From positions 1,024,361 through 1,088,360 of the forward strand of contig NZ_AP018042.1 in the NCBI RefSeq assembly GCF_002356295.1: a stretch of 64,000 nt of DNA, given 5' to 3'. A program made the position numbers and the translations under genes. Shown piece by piece: positions 45,439-54,172 of the stretch. The first letter of the stretch is position 1. Every line of letters begins with the position of its first letter. The DNA comes from Labilibaculum antarcticum (lineage in GTDB: Bacteria > Bacteroidota > Bacteroidia > Bacteroidales > Marinifilaceae). Below the pieces are notes generated by a model. The model was not told the origin of the DNA and searched no databases. It saw only the letters and a program-made list of their open reading frames with translations.

Positions 45439-45638
45439 TAACATTCAAAATTTAATGCTCCTTCCTGCTTAAATCAGGCCACAACTTACCCTCACAAGAC
45501 CTATTATAAATCCCTTACATACTCTTATTTAAGCAAAAAGCAGTAAGGTGTTTTTGACTAATGATGCAAATGATTTTTTTTTTACTTAATTCAATTGCGT
45601 ATATTTATTTTAAGAAAAGTATTGAATATATAAATGTA

Positions 45639-46043
45639 ATGATGAAAGAGACAGGATACGCTGAAAAATATAATTGGAAAAACAAACGAATTCTCATAGT
45701 TGAAGACGAAGAGATAAATAATATGTTTTTTGATGCAGCTCTTAGTAGAACTGAATCCAAACTGTTGTGGGCTAAAAATGGCAAGGAAGCTGTTGATATC
45801 ATAGAAAGCTCTGATGATATTGATGTAATTTTAATGGATATAAGATTACCAATAATGGATGGTTGTGAAGCCACTCGAAGAATTAAAAAAAACCATAAAC
45901 AAATTCCAATTATTGCACAAACGGCATATGCCCTTGAAGGTGATAAAGAACGTATTCTTGATGCCGGATGTGACGATTATCTATCCAAACCAATTCGTTT
46001 TGAAGAACTTTTATCAACTATCGATAAATATCTTGCAGATTAG
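45639..46043 (+). CDS. single receiver-domain response regulator (likely remnant of hybrid kinase)
   Basis: From MMKETGYAEKYNWKNKRILI the product is 134 residues, one CheY-like receiver. The acidic pocket is VEDEE, the phospho-acceptor Asp lies in VILMDIRLPIMDG, then the switch Thr in AQTAYA and Lys in DDYLSKPI. The EINNMFF and AKNGKEAVDII patterns are typical of receivers at the C terminus of Bacteroidota hybrid kinases, and the kinase relic lies 200 bases upstream, so this is probably the surviving end of that gene. A longer frame begins at 45561 with a hydrophobic stretch of doubtful relevance. It overlaps the yraN stop by four bases (convergent). Confidence 0.75.
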   Translation: MMKETGYAEKYNWKNKRILIVEDEEINNMFFDAALSRTESKLLWAKNGKEAVDIIESSDDIDVILMDIRLPIMDGCEATRRIKKNHKQIPIIAQTAYALEGDKERILDAGCDDYLSKPIRFEELLSTIDKYLAD

Positions 46044-46405
46044 TCAACAGGTGCACTAAATGCATCTTCGATGTGTTCAATAACAAATTTTGAATCTCGT
46101 TTTATAACACTTATAACATCAAATCTTACTTCTTGTTCAATTTCTTTTGAATCGACATAGCCTTGTGTTGCGTTTACTAAATGCTTTATTTTCGATAAGG
46201 TAATGGCATCTGCCGGATGCTCAAAATAATCGGTAGATCTCGATTTCACCTCCACCACAATCAATATATCATCTTTTAAGGCTACAATGTCCAATTCCTT
46301 CTTTTGATAAATCCAATTGCGATCTAGGATTTTATAGCCTTTTTCTAGAAGGTGCTTTGCTGCAACATCTTCACCTAATTTTCCTAAATCATTGTGCTCG
46401 GCCAT
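46040..46405 (-). CDS. YraN family putative endonuclease (UPF0102)
   Basis: Product of 121 residues with the PD-(D/E)XK-like core of the YraN family: GKLGEDVAAKHLLEKGYKI, ELDIVALKDDILIVVEVKSR (Asp, Glu, Lys in order) and the C-terminal RFDVISV. Resembles resolvase-type nucleases; in other bacteria linked to rnhB, dprA or septation genes, but not here. It lies two bases downstream of the LD-carboxypeptidase stop, so the two are co-transcribed. Confidence 0.9.
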   Translation of the reverse strand: MAEHNDLGKLGEDVAAKHLLEKGYKILDRNWIYQKKELDIVALKDDILIVVEVKSRSTDYFEHPADAITLSKIKHLVNATQGYVDSKEIEQEVRFDVISVIKRDSKFVIEHIEDAFSAPVD

Positions 46406-46407
46406 AA

Positions 46408-47331
46408 TTAATTGATTACAGAACTTTTATCCCAGGTGAATTTCACTCGTTTTTCACTTACATCTAATTTTAGAAATCGGCCAAATGGTAATGCCCAATT
46501 TTCCTTGATATGGCCTGCGGGAAAATCAAAAACAACCGGATAAGAATAATTATCAATGGACTCTAGAATAATTTCATAGGCTGTTTTTCCAAAATCAGGA
46601 TTTCCAGTTTTCATATCACTCATTCCTCCAACAATCAAGCCTTGAAGTTCTGATAATTTGCCACCCATTTTCAAATTCAACATCATTCGGTCCAGATGAT
46701 ATAACTCTTCTCCAACATCTTCAATAAAAAGGATTTTCCCATCCGTTTCAAAATCCAATGCCGTGCCACGCAAACTATATAAAATCGATAAATTCCCTCC
46801 TGTTAATTCTCCTTCTGTTATTCCATTTCGATTTAATTGATGGGAAGAAATTTCATAGTTTTCAAAAACACCTGTTAATGATTGGAAAAGTGTTATGGTA
46901 GACTTATCATCAAAATTATCTGTAGGGAAATTAATTGGCATTGTAGCATGTAAACTTTCTACACCTAATATATTATTCAAATAACTATGAAATACAGTAA
47001 TATCACTATATCCGACCAGCCATTTAGGCTTACGAATGAACAAATCAAAATCTAGATGCTCTAATATTCGCACACTCCCATATCCACCTCTGGCACAAAT
47101 AATCGCTTTTATTTCAGGGTCATCTAACATGAGTTGCAAATCACATAACCGATTCATATCGCTACCTGCGAATTGATTTTCCTCATCAAAAACATGGTTC
47201 CCTAAAACAACTTTATATCCAGCATCTTCAATTTTCCCCACGGCAATTCCAACCTTTTCAGGATCAATTTTTCCTGCAGGAGAAACAATCCCAATTTTAT
47301 CTCCTATTAGTAAAGCAGCCGGTTGATACAT
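46408..47331 (-). CDS. ldcA: LD-carboxypeptidase (S66, muramoyltetrapeptide carboxypeptidase)
   Basis: Serine peptidase of 307 residues that cleaves the L,D bond of murein tetrapeptides during peptidoglycan recycling. Motifs are GIVSPAGKI near the start, CARGGYGSVRILEHLDF, and KWLVGYSDITVFHSYL with the nucleophile Ser. In the C-terminal half, LFIEDVGEELYHLDRMMLNL holds the Glu, and FDFPAGHIKENWALPFG the His. No signal peptide, so cytoplasmic. Forms a unit with yraN, spacing two bases. Confidence 0.92.
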   Translation of the reverse strand: MYQPAALLIGDKIGIVSPAGKIDPEKVGIAVGKIEDAGYKVVLGNHVFDEENQFAGSDMNRLCDLQLMLDDPEIKAIICARGGYGSVRILEHLDFDLFIRKPKWLVGYSDITVFHSYLNNILGVESLHATMPINFPTDNFDDKSTITLFQSLTGVFENYEISSHQLNRNGITEGELTGGNLSILYSLRGTALDFETDGKILFIEDVGEELYHLDRMMLNLKMGGKLSELQGLIVGGMSDMKTGNPDFGKTAYEIILESIDNYSYPVVFDFPAGHIKENWALPFGRFLKLDVSEKRVKFTWDKSSVIN

Positions 47332-47409
47332 ATCTCTTTAGTTTTTTGAAGTAAGCACAAATTAAGAATAAAATACAAATGGATAACTACGTTTTTGCCA
47401 ATTCTATCT

Positions 47410-47417
47410 TATCTTTG
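47410..47417 (+). promoter_or_regulatory. -7 promoter box for metG
   Basis: TATCTTTG fits TAnnTTTG and lies about 116 bases upstream of the metG start, leaving a sizeable 5' leader. Confidence 0.4.
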
Positions 47418-47533
47418 CAAACAATTCGACCTAAAGTCGCAATTTTGAGCAATAATTAGTAAACAAAAATAACAGAGGAATCCTTCATCTCAAAACAATA
47501 AAAGGCAATTCCTTAAATAAAATAAAATCTCAG

Positions 47534-49564
47534 ATGAAGAAATTTAATAGAACACTTGTAACTACGGCTTTACCTTATGCAAACGGACCTGTTCATATTG
47601 GTCATTTAGCAGGAGTATATGTTCCTGCAGATATCTACACAAGATATCTTAGAATGAAAGGAGAGGATGTACTGCTAATTGGAGGTTCTGACGAGCATGG
47701 TGTCCCTATTACTATTAAGGCGCAAAAAGAAGGAATTACCCCACAGGATGTTGTTGACAAGTATCACAATATCATTAAAGATTCATTTGAAAAATTTGGA
47801 ATTACTTTCGATGTATATTCAAGAACCAGCTCAAAGATACATCACGAAACAGCCTCCGAATTCTTTAAGACATTAAATGACAAAGGTGAGTTTATCGTGA
47901 AAACAAATGAGCAATATTACGATTCCAAAGCAAATCAATTCCTTGCCGATAGATACATTACGGGAACTTGTCCTCATTGTAACAATGACGGTGCTTATGG
48001 TGACCAGTGCGAAAGTTGCGGAACTTCTCTAAATGCAACCGATTTAATTAATCCTACTTCCGCCATTACTGGAAATAAACCAGAATTAAAGGAAACCAAA
48101 CACTGGTATTTACCTTTGGATAAATATGAGGACCAACTAAAAAAATGGATTTTAGAAGATCATAAAGAGTGGAAACCCAATGTTTACGGACAATGTAAAT
48201 CATGGTTAGATACAGGATTACATCCAAGAGCGGTAACCCGCGATTTAAGTTGGGGTGTTCCTGTTCCTGCAGAAGGCGCTGAGGGAAAAGTACTATACGT
48301 TTGGTTTGATGCTCCAATAGGCTATATTTCAGCAACAAAAGAGTTAACTCCCGATTGGGAAAAATACTGGAAAGCTGATGATTCCAAAATGGTTCATTTC
48401 ATTGGAAAAGATAATATTGTATTTCATTGCATTATCTTCCCTGCAATGCTAAAAGCTGAAGGATCTTATATATTACCAGAGAATGTTCCTGCGAACGAAT
48501 TCCTAAACCTTGAAGGTGACAAAATCTCGACGAGTAGAAACTGGGCGGTTTGGTTGCACGAATATTTAGAAGAGTTTCCTGACAAACAAGACGTTCTTAG
48601 ATATGTTTTGACTGCGAATGCTCCGGAGACAAAAGATAATGACTTTACCTGGAAGGATTTTCAAGCAAGAAACAACAATGAGTTGGTTGCGATTCTTGGA
48701 AATTTTGTGAATCGCACCTTGGTTCTTACTCATAAATACTACACTGGAATTATTCCTACACAAGGAGAATTGACCGATTTCGATAAAGAAACTTTAGCTC
48801 AAATTCCAGTATTTAAAGAAAATGTTGAAAAGAATCTTGAAACTTACCATTTCCGTGAAGCTCTAAAAGAAGCTATGAATTTAGCTCGTTTAGGAAATAA
48901 GTATTTAGCCGATACCGAACCTTGGAAGTTGATAAAAACGGATGAAGCAAGAGTAAAGACGATCATGAATATTAGTCTTCAAATCACGGCTAATCTTACA
49001 ACTTTAATCGAGCCTTTTTTACCATTCACAGCAAACAAGCTTCGTAAATTTCTTAATATTGAGCCTATTGCCTGGGAAAAAATTGGTGCCAAGGTTATTG
49101 CAGATGGCCACCAGATAAATCAAGCATCTTTACTTTTTGAAAAAATTGAAGATGAAACAATACAAGCTCAGGTTGATAAACTCTTGGCTACAAAGGCGGC
49201 TAATGATGCAGAGAAAAAAATTGTTGCTCCGGTAAAAGAAAACATCAACTTTGATGATTTTATGAAATTAGATGTTCGTGTAGGAACAATTACTGCTGCT
49301 GAAAAGGTGGCCAAAACAAAAAAGCTTCTAAAGTTAACTGTTGATACAGGAATTGACCAAAGAACAATTGTTTCGGGTATTGCAGAACACTACAAACCTG
49401 AAGAGATCATTGGAAAACAGGTTAGTGTATTAGTAAATCTGGAACCAAAACAACTAAAAGGAATTGAATCTCAAGGGATGATTTTGATGGCTGAAGATGC
49501 CGATGGTAAATTATCATTTGTTTCTCCTGACCAAGCCATAAAACCAGGTTCTGAAATTAGATAA
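47534..49564 (+). CDS. metG: methionyl-tRNA synthetase
   Basis: Charges tRNA-Met with methionine; 676 residues, class I. The HIGH motif is PVHIGHLAG (21-24) and the KMSKS equivalent is DKISTSRNW (near 330). A zinc knuckle ([18 protein letters not shown], about 144-161) is complete. An anticodon-binding helical domain follows (about 390-530). The C terminus (about 570-676) is a Trbp111-type tRNA-binding OB-fold ([31 protein letters not shown]) that allows dimer formation. It is monocistronic with its own promoter box and terminator. Confidence 0.97.
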   Translation: MKKFNRTLVTTALPYANGPVHIGHLAGVYVPADIYTRYLRMKGEDVLLIGGSDEHGVPITIKAQKEGITPQDVVDKYHNIIKDSFEKFGITFDVYSRTSSKIHHETASEFFKTLNDKGEFIVKTNEQYYDSKANQFLADRYITGTCPHCNNDGAYGDQCESCGTSLNATDLINPTSAITGNKPELKETKHWYLPLDKYEDQLKKWILEDHKEWKPNVYGQCKSWLDTGLHPRAVTRDLSWGVPVPAEGAEGKVLYVWFDAPIGYISATKELTPDWEKYWKADDSKMVHFIGKDNIVFHCIIFPAMLKAEGSYILPENVPANEFLNLEGDKISTSRNWAVWLHEYLEEFPDKQDVLRYVLTANAPETKDNDFTWKDFQARNNNELVAILGNFVNRTLVLTHKYYTGIIPTQGELTDFDKETLAQIPVFKENVEKNLETYHFREALKEAMNLARLGNKYLADTEPWKLIKTDEARVKTIMNISLQITANLTTLIEPFLPFTANKLRKFLNIEPIAWEKIGAKVIADGHQINQASLLFEKIEDETIQAQVDKLLATKAANDAEKKIVAPVKENINFDDFMKLDVRVGTITAAEKVAKTKKLLKLTVDTGIDQRTIVSGIAEHYKPEEIIGKQVSVLVNLEPKQLKGIESQGMILMAEDADGKLSFVSPDQAIKPGSEIR

Positions 49565-49585
49565 GGCCTTATTTAAGATTATAAA

Positions 49586-49621
49586 AAAGAGAGTGTCCAA
49601 AATTAGGGCATTCTCTTTTCT
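49586..49621 (+). terminator. metG terminator
   Basis: A 13-bp stem AAAGAGAGTGTCC / GGGCATTCTCTTT with two G-T pairs, followed by TCTGTTTT, 20 bases after the metG stop. Confidence 0.8.
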
Positions 49622-50075
49622 GTTTTCGGTTCCAATTTCCTTCTCCTCAAGAAGATAAATTAAGAGTGAGGTTTTCTAAAAAAGCTACTATTCATCAAAA
49701 CATGACAACTTTTAGGAGCTAAAAGCTTATCTCAACTCCCGAAACCTTCCTAAAATCAAGCTTAAACTCACGAATTATCGGGACAGTCCCAAGGTTCGGA
49801 TTTCAACTTTTCAAGCTTCGACGATCTTCCTTTTGCTATTCCAATGCAAATACGAATTGCTTTCCAAATATTTTTTTTCACCTCCGCCGGTACTTACCGC
49901 CACATTAATATCCCAAAGTGGCATTTGCTGTCCTCATTTCCCCCTGGCTAAACTATTTGAGCCCTTCAGGCTCGAGAAAAAGGATAACAAAAGGACGAAT
50001 GTAAAAATCTTCCTGTTTCGCTTGACTAAAATTTATGACTGATTTTAACAAGATGCAAAATTATCTCCTGATCCA
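49622..50075. other. intergenic region with repeat debris
   Basis: No gene is supported. It contains a CTTCTCCTCAAGAAG-like element near 49631-49670, and the hairpin GAGCCCTTCAGGCTC (49959-49973), the fourth copy of the dispersed hairpin, here without its usual tail. Confidence 0.55.
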
Positions 50076-50210
50076 TTCAATCATTGCCGTAGTAATTTGT
50101 TGTAGTGATTCCGATCAAATTTCTGACGAATGTAGGTAAGCAATCTCAACGGGGCAATCCAAAATTTATCTCCTATGAAGATAAATTTACATCTACATTG
50201 TTTTAACTAA
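50076..50210 (-). pseudogene. relict start and leader of a second STAND-type gene
   Basis: Aligns with 32412-32540, the leader and first codons of the STAND ATPase gene. On the minus strand the start ATG-ATT-GAA is kept (M-I-E), but the frame stops after M-I-E-W-I-R-R, and nothing of the ATPase body is found downstream. It is therefore the control region of a deleted paralogue, or a translocated copy. Confidence 0.65.
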
Positions 50211-50289
50211 TAATGACCTCTGGGGAAGTAGTCATTCAAATTGAAAATCATGTAAAATAACATGCACACGCACTATTCATTAGCTGGTT

Positions 50290-51060
50290 TTACGCTTCCA
50301 GAAAGGAATAGGCAAAATATTTTAACCTTTCGATAAATTCTTTCTTCTTTCTCTCAGACACCTCCACTTTGCTTCCATCTTGAAGGATAACGTGACCTCC
50401 GCGTCCCTTCACATACTGTTTTACAAAATTTAAGTTGATAAGATGTTTGTTATGAACCCGACAAAATAAATGCCTAGGTAGCAAGTCTATAAAGCTTGAA
50501 AGAGGTCTAGAAACAACGCATCGCTCCTCCCCAATTAAATAAAACTTGGTGTAACATCCATCGGCCTCGCACCTAGTGAGCTCATTCACATTCACTAGCC
50601 TAAAGCCAATTGCATCAGGCAGAACTAATCGATATTCATTGTCCTTTTTTTCAAGAAATAACGATTCCAATCGATTAAAAGCATGATGAGAAGACTTAAG
50701 TCTAAAACGAACAATTCCTTCCATCACCTGTTTTTTTGAGAATGGTTTACTTATGCAATAAAGAGCAGAAAATTTAAAGGCTTGTATCGCAAACTCATCA
50801 TTTTCGGTCATGAAAATAATTTCAAAGCTACGTTCTCCTTTTAGAATAGAATCAAATGAACTCTCCTGTGCCAGATTTGAACTAATAAATACAATATCAG
50901 GCTTATGAATCTCAAGTAATTTTCCGATTCCATCAGTTGAGGTATGACCTCCCAAAACAATAACATCCTCACAATTAACAGTTAACAAATCGTCAACTGT
51001 CTTGATATCATTTTCATTGCAATGAAAAATAAGTGAGCGAATTTTATCTGTAAGGATCAT
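50290..51060 (-). CDS. LytTR transcription regulator with degenerate receiver domain
   Basis: Product of 256 residues. The N-terminal receiver-like domain (1-about 115) has lost the phosphorylation site: the Asp of KPDLVFLDISMP in the paralogue (54173) is Ser60 here (KPDIVFISSNLA), and the acidic pair (IIDDE) is replaced by IFHCN. The switch Lys (CISKPF) remains. The LytTR DNA-binding domain (about 150-250) is intact and very like the paralogue (CRVHNKHLINLNFVKQYVKG, GRGGHVILQDGSKVEVSERK). It probably acts without phosphorylation. It lies 71 bases downstream of the beta-barrel gene, across a terminator. Confidence 0.85.
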   Translation of the reverse strand: MILTDKIRSLIFHCNENDIKTVDDLLTVNCEDVIVLGGHTSTDGIGKLLEIHKPDIVFISSNLAQESSFDSILKGERSFEIIFMTENDEFAIQAFKFSALYCISKPFSKKQVMEGIVRFRLKSSHHAFNRLESLFLEKKDNEYRLVLPDAIGFRLVNVNELTRCEADGCYTKFYLIGEERCVVSRPLSSFIDLLPRHLFCRVHNKHLINLNFVKQYVKGRGGHVILQDGSKVEVSERKKKEFIERLKYFAYSFLEA

Positions 51061-51063
51061 GTT

Positions 51064-51104
51064 TTAAAAATTTTCCCGGTTTCACAGCAATGAGAAACCG
51101 GGAA
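51064..51104 (-). terminator. terminator of the lipoprotein/beta-barrel operon
   Basis: On the minus strand TTCCCGGTTTC / GAAACCGGGAA (11-bp perfect stem, 10-base loop) is followed by AATTTTT, 28 bases after the beta-barrel stop and just before the LytTR gene. Confidence 0.8.
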
Positions 51105-51131
51105 TTATAAAATTTAGAATCACATTTTTAT

Positions 51132-51992
51132 TTAGAAAATCTTAAATCCTATCTTTAATTTTGGATAAGAAAATGCATTCACAAATGTAGTATTCTGATC
51201 TGCACCTTGCACACCAGGCATAATCACTGTCTCGGTATGTTGATACATGAAATTAACTATATTAACCTCTAAACCAATGAATAAAGCATTCGTGAAATAA
51301 TAATCAACTCCACCAACTATTGATCCTCCAAATCCAGTAGCTTCAGCTGTTGCTGTTCCGGTATCACCATCTGTATTTAGAATATAATCACCATTATCCC
51401 ATTGTAACCACGAAATTTGAGTTTTCTCCAAACGTTCGTACATGAAGTTAAAACGAGCACCTGCATAAAAGTCAACGTTTTTAAGAGCATTTTGATCTTT
51501 ATTAAAATCAAAATGATAATCGGCACCAGCAGAAATATTTATTTTATAATTCTTAGTTTCTGGAGTACCTTGTATCGCAGGAATTCCACTCCCGGCAATT
51601 TGATTTCCATCTGAATCTGTTGCAGCACTGATTCCTTCGTAAGCATCTGCCCCATCTTTCGATTTAAAACCATAAGAACCAAATAAACTTAATGATATCT
51701 TATCGGTTAAAAAATAGTTTAACGAAACACCTGCTAAATTGGTAATTGAAGATGGTTCCTTAGTTGAGAAATTATCATCAGCTCCCAACCTGCTAACATA
51801 ACTACTGCTGCCAAAGTCAGGCAAAACATTAGGATTTATAGCTGTTACATCATTACTTCCCAATACCGCCGAAACTGTTAGGTTTCCTTTTTTTGGTATA
51901 TATGAGTTGATATCTTCAGATGTAACTTGCGAAAAAGAAACAGAACTTACTAGAAGAGATAAGGAAATCAAAGAAATAATTTTTCTATACAT
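51132..51992 (-). CDS. outer-membrane beta-barrel protein
   Basis: Product of 286 residues with a signal peptide (IISLISLSLLVSSVSFSQ). The mature part alternates amphipathic strands (GVSLNYFLTDKISLSLFGSYGF, FYAGARFNFMYERLEKTQI, GGVDYYFTNALFIGLEV-like) and ends in YPKLKIGFKIF with the terminal Phe needed for barrel assembly. About ten strands fit an 8-12-stranded porin-like barrel. No specific family was recognised. It follows the Ala-rich lipoprotein gene after 70 bases that contain a strong hairpin, so the two are probably one operon. Confidence 0.75.
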   Translation of the reverse strand: MYRKIISLISLSLLVSSVSFSQVTSEDINSYIPKKGNLTVSAVLGSNDVTAINPNVLPDFGSSSYVSRLGADDNFSTKEPSSITNLAGVSLNYFLTDKISLSLFGSYGFKSKDGADAYEGISAATDSDGNQIAGSGIPAIQGTPETKNYKINISAGADYHFDFNKDQNALKNVDFYAGARFNFMYERLEKTQISWLQWDNGDYILNTDGDTGTATAEATGFGGSIVGGVDYYFTNALFIGLEVNIVNFMYQHTETVIMPGVQGADQNTTFVNAFSYPKLKIGFKIF

Positions 51993-52018
51993 AATCTTTG
52001 TTTTAAAATTTTAATTCC

Positions 52019-52052
52019 AAAGGAAGCCTCCTTATCTGAGGAAACTTCCTTT
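52019..52052 (-). other. intercistronic hairpin between lipoprotein and barrel genes
   Basis: A fully paired 14-bp stem (AAAGGAAGTTTCCT / AGGAGGCTTCCTTT, two G-T pairs) with a six-base loop, not followed by a T-run. More likely an RNA-stability or processing element than a terminator. Confidence 0.5.
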
Positions 52053-52062
52053 TTCTTTATCT

Positions 52063-53772
52063 CTAGTCTTCTAATAAAGCATTGTATTCAGCTTGTCTAG
52101 CATCTAAGTCAGCTTTAGCTTCAGCAACCAATAATTTAAGTGTTTCAATGTTACTTTCTGCTTTCACGATAGCTAATTCTTGATCTCGAACTGCTTCAGC
52201 TTGACCATAATCTCCAGCCACAATTTCAGCAAGAGTTTTCTCTGCAGCGTAAATATCATCTTCAACATCTTTGATATCCTCTTCTAAGGCTTCAATTGCA
52301 TCATCAATGTTATCAGTCATATCGCCAAGAGTCGCTGATGTTGTTTCTGCTGTAGAAGTATTATAAATAAATACTAAAGCATTCAAACGATCAATCTCTG
52401 TTTTAATTACAGAAATAGCTTCAGCTTCAGCAGTAGTTGCAGCATCAGCAGCTGTAGCTGCATCAGTAGCAACTACATCAGCAGCATCTTTAGCATCAGT
52501 AGCATCTTTAGCAAGATCACCAGCAACATCTTCAGCATCTTTAGCATCAGCAAACGCTTCATTTAATGCCTCAACCTCAGCATCAAAAGTAGCTTCGAAA
52601 GCATCAGAGATAGCTTTTTTATCATTATAATCTTCAGTTAGAGCAGCTAACTCTTCTTCTAATAACTCTGTCTCATATGTAGTTAAATCATCAGCATCAA
52701 GTTCATCTTGCTTAGCATCCATAGCATCTTTAGCAGCTGAGGTTGCATCTTTAGCAGCATCAAGACCATTTTGTCTAGCCGAAACGGTCAAATAAATACC
52801 TTTTTCAAAGCTAGAAGCAGCGCCAGCATTATCTGCTACCCAAGTCGTAATATCATCATATGCAGCAGTAACAACATCACCAGCAGCAGTAACAGCATCG
52901 GCAGCATCATCTGCAACAGTAGCAGCTTTATCAGCAGCTTCAGCAGCAGCATCTTCAGCAACCATAGTACTAGCTACATCAGCATTTGTCATATTAGTTT
53001 GAATTGTCACAGCTACCAACTTTTCAGCTACCTTAGCATCTCTTGAAGCAATAAAAGCATCCCAATCATTGGTTGCTTTTAAGTCGCTTACTACTTTTAA
53101 GCTAGCAACATATTCAGCGTTAGAAGTTTTTAAAAGAGCAATTTCTGCTTCTTTATCACCTTGAACATCCATATTGTCAAAAGCATACTTATAACCAGCC
53201 AATGCATATTTGTCAGTAACCAAATCAGCATTTGCATCTAACAAATTATTTGTTGCTGTATCCCAATCTCCATAAGCACCTGTGTAAAGACCAAATGCAG
53301 TATTTAAATCATCATTTTTATCAGTAACTAAACCATTAGCTATAACAGAAAAAGCATATTCAGCTTGTAACTTCTGTCCGTCCAAAACAATTTTAGCATT
53401 TTCAAGACTCATTAATGCGTTAGCTAACTCAACTTTGTCATTCGCCATCTCAAGCATAGCATAATCATAATCTGCTTGCGCTGTTGCAATTTCCATTGCA
53501 TCTAAAGCTTCAGTTTTAGCATTCGCAAGTTGTGCAGCTTTAACTTCTGCTTCCAAAAGAGCAGCTTCAAAATTCTTATAAGCTACTTCAGCATTTCTAA
53601 AGGCAGCATTCGCCTCTTCAAATGTGGCTTTTGCTAGGTTAATAGCCGCTTCAGATTGGAAAACTTCGGCTCTAGCATTTCGCATAGCAGCAACAGAATC
53701 AGACTCTTCGTAAGAATCACAAGCAACAAAACTAAGTGCCAACAACCCAAGAGATAAAAATTTTAACTTCAT
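52063..53772 (-). CDS. Ala/Asp/Glu-rich coiled-coil lipoprotein
   Basis: Product of 569 residues with a lipoprotein signal (FLSLGLLALSFVACDSYEES, Cys at 18). Almost all of the mature protein is helical and rich in Ala, Asp, Glu, Lys and Thr, with runs such as AAEAADKAATVADDAADAVT and DAKDAADVVATDAATAADAA. The N-terminal third (QSEAAINLAKATFEEANAAF and on) looks like long alpha-hairpins as in TolC/HlyD-type proteins, and the C-terminal helices mirror it. No known domain was recognised. A long periplasmic or surface-attached rod is likely. Encoded upstream of the beta-barrel protein in the same operon, between two LytTR regulator genes. Confidence 0.72.
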   Translation of the reverse strand: MKLKFLSLGLLALSFVACDSYEESDSVAAMRNARAEVFQSEAAINLAKATFEEANAAFRNAEVAYKNFEAALLEAEVKAAQLANAKTEALDAMEIATAQADYDYAMLEMANDKVELANALMSLENAKIVLDGQKLQAEYAFSVIANGLVTDKNDDLNTAFGLYTGAYGDWDTATNNLLDANADLVTDKYALAGYKYAFDNMDVQGDKEAEIALLKTSNAEYVASLKVVSDLKATNDWDAFIASRDAKVAEKLVAVTIQTNMTNADVASTMVAEDAAAEAADKAATVADDAADAVTAAGDVVTAAYDDITTWVADNAGAASSFEKGIYLTVSARQNGLDAAKDATSAAKDAMDAKQDELDADDLTTYETELLEEELAALTEDYNDKKAISDAFEATFDAEVEALNEAFADAKDAEDVAGDLAKDATDAKDAADVVATDAATAADAATTAEAEAISVIKTEIDRLNALVFIYNTSTAETTSATLGDMTDNIDDAIEALEEDIKDVEDDIYAAEKTLAEIVAGDYGQAEAVRDQELAIVKAESNIETLKLLVAEAKADLDARQAEYNALLED

Positions 53773-54172
53773 AACGGTTTTTGTTTTATAATTAAAAATT
53801 CACATTAATAATAAAACATATTAAGCGTTTTACTTTTGCAACACCAATATATTTTATTCACCGCGAATTTAATACTTATAAACGAAACCACCTACCACTA
53901 TTATGTATATACGTTGCCAAACATCACAACCAAGTTGTTTAAGCACATAACTGCGTAGTTTTCAAACACAATACAGATACCAACAAAACACACTTTAACA
54001 AAACAAAAACAATCTGCGAAAGATCTAAATACCTTATGTTTCAATTTATTATGGATGATTTAATAAGCTTTAAAGCTCAACCTAATGCCTTATGTTCATT
54101 TTTCCTAATAATAAAAAAAAGGAAAACTTAATAAGCTTCCCTTTATAATCTGATTCCCAAAATTAGTCTATA
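53773..54172. other. control region of the lipoprotein/barrel operon
   Basis: A 400-base AT-rich spacer without a gene. The left part should hold the operon promoter and possibly LytTR sites, but no direct repeat was recognised with confidence. The right end holds the terminator of the upstream LytTR gene. Confidence 0.45.
54112..54145 (-). terminator. terminator of the canonical LytTR regulator gene
   Basis: On the minus strand AAAGGGAA / TTTTCCTTT is followed by further T residues, about 30 bases after the stop at 54173. Confidence 0.6.
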
